A DNA stretch of 64,000 nucleotides, taken from Chamaea fasciata. Lineage: Eukaryota > Chordata > Aves > Passeriformes > Sylviidae. The notes beneath the pieces were generated by a model, which did no database searches, was not told the DNA's origin, and saw nothing but the letters and a program-made list of their open reading frames with translations. Positions 54,842-64,000 of the stretch are shown in pieces; position 1 is the stretch's first letter; each line of letters opens with the position of its first letter. A program made the position numbers and the translations under genes. The stretch covers positions 11,003,307-11,067,306 of the forward strand of contig JARCOQ010000016.1 of NCBI GenBank assembly GCA_029207755.1. Direction: 5' to 3'.

Positions 54842-57800
54842 CTGGGGAGAGAGAGAAAAAGGTCTTCAGTCAGACAGCACACAAAGTTCACTTCCCACCT
54901 GTGCCATACAGGATCGCGCCCAGCCGAACTCCGCTGAGATCCCAGACACACTTCACCTTACTGTTTGTACCACTGCAGTCTAGAGCACACCTCCTCAGCT
55001 TTCAGCCCGTGAAACAATCCAGTAATTACCACAACTGCTTTTAATGGCGTTAGAAGTCAGCTCATACACCAGGTTGTAACAGCACACTCCGGCAAACATT
55101 AACTCCATAAGCGGGACACGCTATTCAAAACATGGACGTACTCAAGAGCAGGTAATTTCCATTTAAAGGCTTCACGCTGGACCAAGAGTTACACAGCCCT
55201 GCCAAGGACTCTCCAGCTGAACTGACCTGGTCTCGTATCAACACCACCACCCTGCTTCCTTTTCACTCCCTGAAGGAAACTGCAGCATGGCAGCAGGTCT
55301 CACACAGGTGAACACCACAGCTAGTTTATAAATACAAGCTTTTATTTCATGGCTAACACTAGCAGTCAACACATTGGTACTATTAAATTCAGAAATGCAC
55401 TTAAAGAACAAGCAAGGAAAACCACATGACAATCACCCGAAATTTGTTATCAACAGATCTGATACAAATCACTGTCACAGGTACCCTGCAAGTACTTTGG
55501 TTTGTATTCAGATTAATAGTGTTGGATGCAAACTGAAGTTTATTTCTTGCAGAAACAAGGCCATAAAAAGACAACCATGAAGTTTCATACCAATTTAACC
55601 TCTTCCTTCTGTAACAATACAATTTTACACAAGTGGGACATTGCAAAATATAAATTTAGTAAGGACTAATACACGAAAAGTCTAACTACTTGATTTCCAA
55701 TTCAGGCTGTATTCAGAGGCAAACAGGAGCTCAGAGATAAGACAAACATCTTCGCTACCATAACTTCTTCAAATCTGAGTATAGTAGGAGAGTACAGAAA
55801 CATCTGTTGGCCCTAGGAAAGATAAGGAAGATGACAGATCTGCGTATTTTCTAACAGTAAGAACAAAGAAATGTTGAACTATCCCGGAATATTCACTCTT
55901 GGTAACCTTCAAAATCTTAGAGAGAGCTCTCTTCTCCAGTCTCAGATATTCTATAGCTCTGTCCAGCCATCATAAATCTTGTGTGCATTAATTCACATCT
56001 CCACGTACTGTCAAATGAGCAGCCAAAAATCACTGACTGACAAGTCAAGCCTAACAAAACCTGACCCATCAGCTGCTGGGAGGCCAAACAGGCAACTTCA
56101 GAGGCTCTGGGAAGAGAGAACTGCTAAAACTACACCAATCACCAGAAACCTCAGTGAGAAGCTGAAGGCTAAAAGCCATCGGCAGCAATGGCAGGCTGAT
56201 ACACCAGTCAGGATGGAGCAGGCCAACCAACTTCACTCTGTTGAACATTACTGAGTGAACATTTAAAGCTTCAAACTTGTAACAGCACAGGAAATACTTT
56301 TACACAGATCTGGCATTGCACAACAACCAGGAGATACAGCCACTAATCACTGATTCTTTCTTAGGGCTTTTGTTTACAGCTCCAAGCGGTGTTCAAACAG
56401 GGCTCAGAAGCATGGTCTGAACTCCAAGAGGCACCCTGCAGATTTGATTAATAGCAAAATCATCATTCATTCACAATAGCAGAAAGCATTTAAACAGAAG
56501 AAGCTGTTTTAGTGTAAAGGCAACTCAGAAATGAAGCTTGTGACAGTATTCTCAGGATTAAGGTCAAGCTTAAATTCAAAACCATTAGGAAAAGAATTTC
56601 CCATGCATCTACCAAAGAAAGTAAAGCAGCTACTTAATGACAAATGCATGAGAAAAAGCCAATTCAGACACCATACCTTGGATAAACTACTAACATGCAT
56701 CATTTGGGCAGGTAACAAATCACAATTCAAAGACATCAGTAGTTTAATTTCAACTGGCATGACATACATTAGAAAAAAAACATTAATTCACCCTGTACAT
56801 TTAAACTGGAAAAAAACCTGACAGCATACAGGTGACATTTTTTCAAACCCAAACTGATTGTAGAGATTTCCTCCGACATCTCTATTCCAAGCAAAACTGC
56901 TATGACCACACAAGTTCAGTGTCATTGCTTACACTTGAGAATCAACAATCTACATCACTTATCATTAACTGCTATACAACTCATACCAAATGAGCAACAC
57001 AGAAATTCAGTTTTACCATGACATCTTTTTACTATATCTAGCACCCAAGTAAGGTAAGAAAAATTATTCTAAATAAACCTCAAAACTGACCTATAATGTG
57101 AAAAGACATTTTTTTGGCACCACTGAAGAACTATGTTTTTAAGTGGAGCTTTTTCAAGTAACAAGCATTCTTTAAAATAGTTGATAGTTAAAAGATGCAC
57201 CTGTAACACACTGCAGCACATTCTAAACCAGACTGGCTAAAGTTCACAAGCAATGCCTAAAGCAGTCACTGACTTCCCACTATTTAGGTAATGCTGAATC
57301 ATTGTGCATTTAAATACACAAACAACCTTCGAGAGATAATTAGGAGTTAAAATCTTCAATCCAACTTGGTGTCTAAGGCAGGAGAGTAGCTCTGAATTAA
57401 TTTCTACAGATGAGAATACAAGGATATTGCATCACAGCCTGGACTTTGAGCTACAGGTTAATCCAGCATCTCACACAGGTATTTAGTACCAGTAAGAGTC
57501 ATGGCTGGGCACACTGACAAGCTGAGTGACAACCTCAGCTCCTGGCAGGTAACCAGATTACACAGCACTGCCCATCCATGCAGGACAGCAACACTTCCAA
57601 ATGAAACACTCACATCACAGTTTAGAATTGGCTAATTGAGCTAACAGGGAAGAGTCAAAGCCAACTCAAGACAAATTCAAGTATCAAGATGCCACTTCAT
57701 GGAACCAACATCTCTGAGAACAATCTGCAACACCCAAAAACTCTACTTTTGGTCAACAGGGAAGAAAAGAGTTAAGTTTTTCCTTAGGAAGCTGCGGCAA

Positions 57801-60800
57801 GGCAGAGGAAATCTCAAAAACCATTTACTGTGAATTACTCTGGATTTAAGCTTTCAGCAGACTCAGAGCTCTTCCCAAAGTCTTTAAAGGAGTTAGTGAC
57901 ACTAGGAAGTGGTGAGGTGACACAACTGTCAGCAAACACCATTTCAAACCTCAAGTATCTATATTGTGATTAATATGGCCTAAGCACAGGTAGACCAGTG
58001 TTGTCCATACCACAGGACAGAGATCCAAACAGCTGCTAACGTAGCTTAACACTTCCCATCATCTCACATCCACCTGTGAAGTCTCCCCCTCCTTTCTACC
58101 AGGGACATTTCCTTTATTGTTTAAGAAAGCACACATGGCTCTCACCCCCTTTTTAAACTGGAAAGGTTTTGAAATGGAAGGCATACCTCAAACGTTTCAC
58201 AGTGCCTAGTACATTCTCATTCCTGTCATATCTTTCAGTCATCAACAATATGACATTTCACAGATAATGACTTTACAAAAAGTTATATTCTAAAGGTCTA
58301 ATAGTCCTATTAGAAAGAGCTGTGACATACTAGCCAATTTATAACTAAGTACACTCCCAAACTATCAAGATATTAGAATGCTTGACCAAAAGTATGTTTC
58401 ATGGATTACAAAACAGTTGAAACTGTCAACTCAAAATTAGCAAGTTTATCACCACTGGTCTAACAAACTGTAAATGCTGTTTCATCTGCACTACAACCAT
58501 GCCCACGTACAACTTATTCAGGTCACCACCACAGCATAATATACCGGGTAGCTACTGTTCAGTGCAGTAATAGTAACTAACTATTGTTTTCTACAAGTTT
58601 TAATCAGGAAGTATCAAAAGGAACATTCACGCTCAGATAAGTGTGACTAAAGGAGGAATTAGTTAATAACCCCAGATAAATACAAAATGGCATGCAGGGA
58701 GATCCTTGTCACCCTTCTGTCATATTCATCCTTCCATAATACTGGCTCAAAGAGCAAGTTTTAGCAGCACATACCAAAACACAATTCCAACACAGCTATA
58801 TATACACACAACCTTTAAATTAGACCAATCTGAACTCTGTTCTCCCATCCCCTCTTTCACCAACTGCTGCTTCTGCACTCTGCTAACTGCTCCTGGTTTA
58901 AACTGCACTTCAATATTCTGAGAAGCAAATCTGAAGGCCTAGGGGAAATTCAGACTCTTAAGGGGACACACTTACACATGGAAGTGTTCTCCCTACCCTA
59001 AGGAGACCAAATCACATGAATTTTATACATCAACACTAAAGCTCAAGACTAAAGCTAAGGAGAAAAAGAACTAATATTCTCTCACTGTACTGTTGCCCTA
59101 TTTTTTCCCAAATTCACCTAATCTTTGATTAAGAATGCTCAAGTCAAATGCATTTCAGCATTACCTTTCCAAGCTTGCCTCTTCCCCCTCCCCAAATCCC
59201 AGCATTTTCTCCCATTCTCCTGGGAGGATGGGCTGTGAAACATGGAGGACATCCACAGTAAAGGACATGGGCTGTGCTCCACACCTGGTACAGCAGCTAC
59301 AGCCAGGCACAAGGAGTCCCAGCACACAGAACTGTTTGGGAATCCGGTACTGTTAGCTCAGATTGATGGAATTCTGTCATTTGAAACTCATCTATTACAG
59401 AACTGGAAACGTCAATACACAGCCAGAGAGCAGGTGAAGATACATCCGTGCTTTCCCTGGCTGCAATCACATTTCAGGGACTAATGGAAGTTAAAAACCC
59501 AACTCTGTAATTGAGATGTTGGACAATAAAGGTATTATCTTCTACTATCACATCTTAAAACACCAAGCATCAGGCTGATGTTTCATTAAAGTTTCAGAAA
59601 ACTGCACTGGCACTTCACAGTAAAACATCATGTATTACCTTGAGATAACTACTCAGCTTTTCTGAAAGGCTTGAACTTCTTTTCAAATAGTCACAATTCA
59701 AGTCACCATTTGCTTTATTTCAAAGGTTACCCATCAGCATGCTAACAGTGAAAAGCTGATAATAAGGGAAAAGATGTTGTTTTCCAACATTTACTCTCTC
59801 AGGAGTAAGGTTCCAAAGTCTCATTCTCACTAACACTGAAGATTTCAGTAACAACTGCAGAGCATTGGTGCCAGAGTTAAAAGGGAGATCACACACATCT
59901 TACACATTCTCATGCCTAATTTTTTGTCATGACAATTTTGCTTTTAGCTACTATAACAAGTTCTTCTCTACTGTTCTGTTTTCAAGACAAGTTTTCTTGT
60001 AGTAGAAAGTCTTGATAATCAGTATAACAAGATGAAATTCTGGGGTCAACACCCTGCCCAAAAAACTGTCAACCATCTTGAAGAGATAAAATACAGGTCA
60101 GAGGGCTGGAGACAGAAGAGGCAAGGCCAAAAATCCATTTTTAAGATATTTGTTTTCAGATGCAGCATACAGTTTAAGAATTGTACTAATGCCTAAAGGA
60201 TGCTATTCTCCAATGGTGTAGTCTAGGGCATACACCTAGAATTGTATTTGATGTTCCAGGAAATACTGAAAAATTAGCTATTTTGTTACCACTGCTTCTG
60301 TCAAAAATTTCAATGTGCTTATGATGCATTTAGGGGTTTACATGATGAAAAAAGAGGTATTTTCCACCATCAAAGGGCAAGATCAGCAAGTTTTAACACC
60401 GTGGTCTTTAGACATATATTAGACCCATTTCTGAGAAGCCAACACCACCTCTGCTTCCACTGAGCTTCACGTGGTGCTGTAGGCTATCCATACCTATCAC
60501 CGCTTCACTGGAACAGGTCTTGCTGCAAGCAGCAAAGTTTCAGCATTATCCCTCAAATCTAATTCAACCCACTCAATGAAGAAATGCCCTACTCCCACCA
60601 GGAAGCCAAGCAGCACAAAACAGCCCCCCTCCTTTAAATGCCAGTTGTAAACTCCTCTCAAAACCTCCATGCCTGGACTGCTCCTCACCATCACCAGGTT
60701 CTCATGTTCCCTCGTGATACCCACAAGCAGCACTTTCAAACATTGTGCCAAAAATTACAATTATCTACACACACCTGAAGATCCTTGGCAGGTTTCAAAA

Positions 60801-62926
60801 TCAAAACGTAGTTTTGGGAAGCCTTACAATAAATAGGAACTGAGTTTGCGACATTGCTTAATCACAACTTCCTTAATGTTGAAGGAAAAAAAAGGGGGAG
60901 AAGCTGGAGTAATGCAGACATTGTAGGCAATAACCTAAAACCAGTTCTGAGGCCCAATACAAGCCTAGTCACTAAAGGATCAGCACAAAAGCATTTGTGT
61001 CAAGGACCAGATTGAAACTGATATGAGGAGAACCTAATCCAGAAGGTGACTGACATGTAATCTTGTCAACCAGCTGATGAAGGGGAAAAGTACATTTTGA
61101 GTCCCTGCAGTGCCATTACAGGGACAGAACTTCCTCATGAGCCTGCATTACACTGTGAAATATGGGAAACTTAACACATCATTGTTCACATCCTCATGCC
61201 ATAGAGAAGTGACTTCCATAAACCACCTCTGTACAAAGCAAACGCTAGGAAATGATACATGGGCACAAAAGGAGCCATACTACCACTAAAAATGCCTCTG
61301 AGCTTACTCACAGAGCTCACTGTGCTGAAGTGAGTCTACCTATACTTCCTCTCACCTGAGACTGAGCCTTTACAGTTAAATCCAACTCCACAGACTAAAC
61401 TGTATTTTGAGAAAATCATTTTTATGAGAGTGCTTATCACAGTGAGTGCCAGCTTCTGCAGTTGTTCTCATGAAATTAATTTTATCTACACTGAGTAAGC
61501 AATAGTGGTGCACAGAATTCCCTAACCCCCTCCCAGTATGAGACAGGAAACTGCCAAAACCGACATGACTGGGTGGGGAAGCATGCTTGGTTTAAATGGC
61601 AACAGAGTAGCAAGTAATACCAGATTTAGTCTGTCACCTGTACAGTAACAGTGTCTGGATTGTGTCTCTTGAAAAACCACCACAGCACAGCAGAAGCCAA
61701 GATCGCATTTTCAGGAATTGACTCTTCTAATTAACTCAACAATTCTACCCCCGACTGAGAATATCCAGACAGTAAAAAATTCATTTAGGTTCCACTTCTA
61801 GATAGCTTAATTTTTACTCTTAGAGTAGTCTAGGGTTTATACCTCAAGATATCTGCTACCCTTTTGAATTTTAGAAGGCATAAAACCCAGAGGTGAACTG
61901 CCTCATCTCACCTCAAGAGCAATTTAAAGCACATTTGTCTATCACTTCCTAAATCATAATCCAACACAGAATAAGCTACTGAATATTCATGTCTGAAAAG
62001 AGATACACCACCACCACTGCTGCTGATGGCAAGGAAGGCAATTCAGTATGACACTGGAAGACAGTAAATCTGAAAGAGAACTAGAACTAAGTTCTGACCA
62101 GCACTCAATTATTTCAAACACGTCTAATTGAATCACCCTTCCCAGGGTACTTTAAGTAGAGTGCTGAACTGCATTACCCAGTGCCTAATAAAGGTGCTAG
62201 AGAGCTAGAGACAGAAGCCTCAGATGTCAAATTCCCTCCCTAAGCCCCCCAAAATTTGCTAGTGGTCAAATCTTAATATTTAAGTAGTTGCTAACATAGC
62301 ATTGCCATTTTCCAAGAATTCTGTTTACTTTAGCATTGGTATGAATGCCAAGTCTCTTCATGCTTCAAAACCACTATCAAGACTTGATAATTAACTGTTG
62401 AGTTCACAGCTGTGGAATACTACAGACCCAAACTTCACTTTTATTCAATACCTTTTCTTCAGTCAAAATACTCAACTATACAAATTTTTAGCAGCCAACA
62501 CATGTCTTATACATGCAAAAACTCCCATAAAGAATGAAGGGGATACCTTCAGCTGGAACAGCAGGTACACGACACGTTACGGCACGGCAAACATGCTTTA
62601 AGAACCCCCACCCAATGTGAACCAAGTAGTATTGAAAAAGTGACTGTTACCATGCAGAGCTATGGCTTCACGGAAGGGTTGCAAATCAGTCTCTACAGAT
62701 GAGCTAGTTTCTGTCGAAGTAGCTCGGTTAGGGGATACTACAGTCAGTCTTGGGGGAGCTCTAGAATTCCTTGGAGGAGGGACTTTTCCACAAAGGAAGC
62801 TGATCAAGTCTTCTCTTCGAATCGTTCTTCTGCGTTTTTTAACCCAGGCTAGCACATCCTTGTTCCGCCGCTGATAGCCTATCTGAATTCCTAAATCAAA
62901 GCTCCGCTGGTGGGCATCCACACTCT
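54597..62926 (-). CDS. HAPSTR1: HAPSTR1 (C16orf72), C-terminal two exons; 5' exon off the window
   Basis: HAPSTR1 (also TAPR1) binds the giant ubiquitin ligase HUWE1 and tunes stress and p53 signalling in the nucleus. Exons in reading order: 62926-62651 and 54841-54597, split by a 7.8-kb intron. They encode 173 residues and a stop. Recognisable blocks are ESVDAHQRSFDLGIQIGYQR, NKDVLAWVKKRRRTIRRED (basic, probable nuclear localisation signal), a Pro/Ser/Thr-rich linker, SISVRSSTPGSPTHVSSG and the C-terminus SPTHKRNRMI. Identity with human is near complete over this part. The human protein is about 275 aa, so roughly 100 N-terminal residues lie in an exon right of 64000. It is marked partial for that reason, not because it is broken. 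Confidence 0.95.
54842..62650 (-). other. HAPSTR1: HAPSTR1 intron between the two exons
   Basis: 7.8 kb, A-rich on the + strand (T-rich on the sense strand). I see no nested exon, RNA gene, CR1 or tandem repeat. Confidence 0.7.
62651..62926 (-). CDS. HAPSTR1: HAPSTR1 internal exon
   Basis: Begins after CTTCCTGCAG inside the codon for Glu of ESVDAHQ and ends CATG/GTAACA in the Gly after IALH. 276 nt, 91 full codons. It holds the most conserved basic segment, KKRRRTIRREDLISFLCGK. Confidence 0.96.
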
Positions 62927-64000
62927 CTGCAGGAAGACAGAAAAAAGGTCTCAGTGTTACACAGCAACGGACAGCACAGCTTCCACACACTGATGTGGCT
63001 TCCTGTCAACCATGGGAAAGAAGAAGTATCTACATCTTCTACAGGTGACACCATAAGGCAGCACACCAAGGCGGCTGCAGCAGCCAAGAGGAGCTCCACT
63101 AAACCTGAAGGGAGTATCGGCCAAAACGTTCCATCCTCTTTACAAGACACAGTCAACAGCAACTCCAACACCACTTAAACAGCGCTTACTGCACTTCAGG
63201 TCAACACTGCAGCACTGTTTATTTACATTAAAAACACACTTAGAGTTTGTCAGACTGAGGAAGATACTAAAATCAATGGACAACAGACGTAGACACACAA
63301 AATGCATCAATATAGCCAGGAAGCCCCAACATAAGGAGTAATTGCTTTTCTTCATTCTGACAGGTAAGGAACTGCCAGAAAAAAGAACCTGACAGAAATC
63401 TTGAGTTATTTTCAGCTGAATTTCAATTGCAGAGGCAATTCACAGGCCATAGTTTTGAAACTAGTTAGAATACAAGTGTCCCCAATGTCCTTCAATTAGC
63501 CAACAAACCATTTAGAAAGGCTAAGAAAGTTTCCTTGCCCATTTAGGATCCCATGGCAATTTTGATATACAAAAGCTTTAAACACACCATTTACAATAAA
63601 TCCTACTACAAAATGCAATTTCACTCTGTTAATGCAGTCACCTGTGCCCATCAGTTATAACTGTGTCTCCAAAAGACTTGAATACCATGTATTAAGTTGC
63701 TTTCAAACTTGGGGAAGTGTATTTCTGGCTACCAGTTTGAGTAAGTTTCAAACCACAGTAACAGGTGGGACAAATCCTGTTCACTACATAATTATGCTCA
63801 TCTTGCTCATCAAAGGTTTGCTATCAGAGCTTTGACAAGACCTATTTCATTTTCATGTGAAGTACTGTTATGTTGCTCTTGCTCCTTAAAAGACATGAAC
63901 ATATCCACTCCAACTGTGTTTACCTGAATTCCACAAAATTTTCTCGATGTAGCAAAGCTGATTTAAACAGCATTTTATATTCTTGCTTTATTATTGAAGC
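62927..64000 (-). other. HAPSTR1: Start of the upstream HAPSTR1 intron
   Basis: No further HAPSTR1 exon was recognised between 62927 and the window edge, and no CpG island, so exon 1 and the promoter should lie further right. Confidence 0.7.

Overview
The window is vertebrate nuclear DNA, most likely from a bird. The evidence is split genes with GT-AG introns, two CpG-island promoters, intergenic fragments of CR1 LINEs (the dominant avian retrotransposon, including its typical 3' end), few other repeats and compact introns. The species cannot be named from the sequence. The human orthologues of all four genes lie on chromosome 16p13. No bacterial, viral or CRISPR-like system was found.

Layout from left to right. 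1-2.2 kb is intergenic, with a possible poly(A) signal of an upstream + strand gene near 488. 2.25-3.4 kb is a CpG island that should be the UBE2I promoter with non-coding first exon(s). 6448-14374 (+) holds the six coding exons of UBE2I (UBC9, 158 aa), with a 3' UTR ending near 14975. 16821-20845 (-) is TSR3, rebuilt here from six exons (290 aa), convergent with UBE2I. 20910-29895 (+) is GNPTG, ten exons (314 aa), head-to-head with TSR3: only 64 bp separate the two start codons. 30.4-51.4 kb is about 21 kb without a recognisable gene; it holds CR1 remnants, two small tandem repeats and homopolymer runs. 54597-62926 (-) holds the last two coding exons of HAPSTR1 (C16orf72). Its first coding exon lies beyond the right edge, and it has a long candidate 3' UTR reaching down to about 51.4 kb.

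The genes are not a pathway. They are four housekeeping genes: SUMO conjugation (UBE2I), 18S rRNA hypermodification (TSR3), lysosomal enzyme tagging in the Golgi (GNPTG) and a HUWE1-linked nuclear stress response (HAPSTR1). In every rebuilt gene, exon phases join without a frameshift or internal stop.

Points worth a second look: the very tight TSR3/GNPTG bidirectional promoter, with a palindromic CCATGG that carries an ATG on both strands; gene-order differences from human (no BAIAP3 between UBE2I and TSR3, and HAPSTR1 rather than UNKL after GNPTG); a C-over-G and A-over-T bias on the + strand across the gene-empty 30-51 kb stretch, which would fit unannotated minus-strand transcription; and a 19-21 bp minisatellite carrying regularly spaced GATAAG words. 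I found no convincing evidence of a wholly new biological system.
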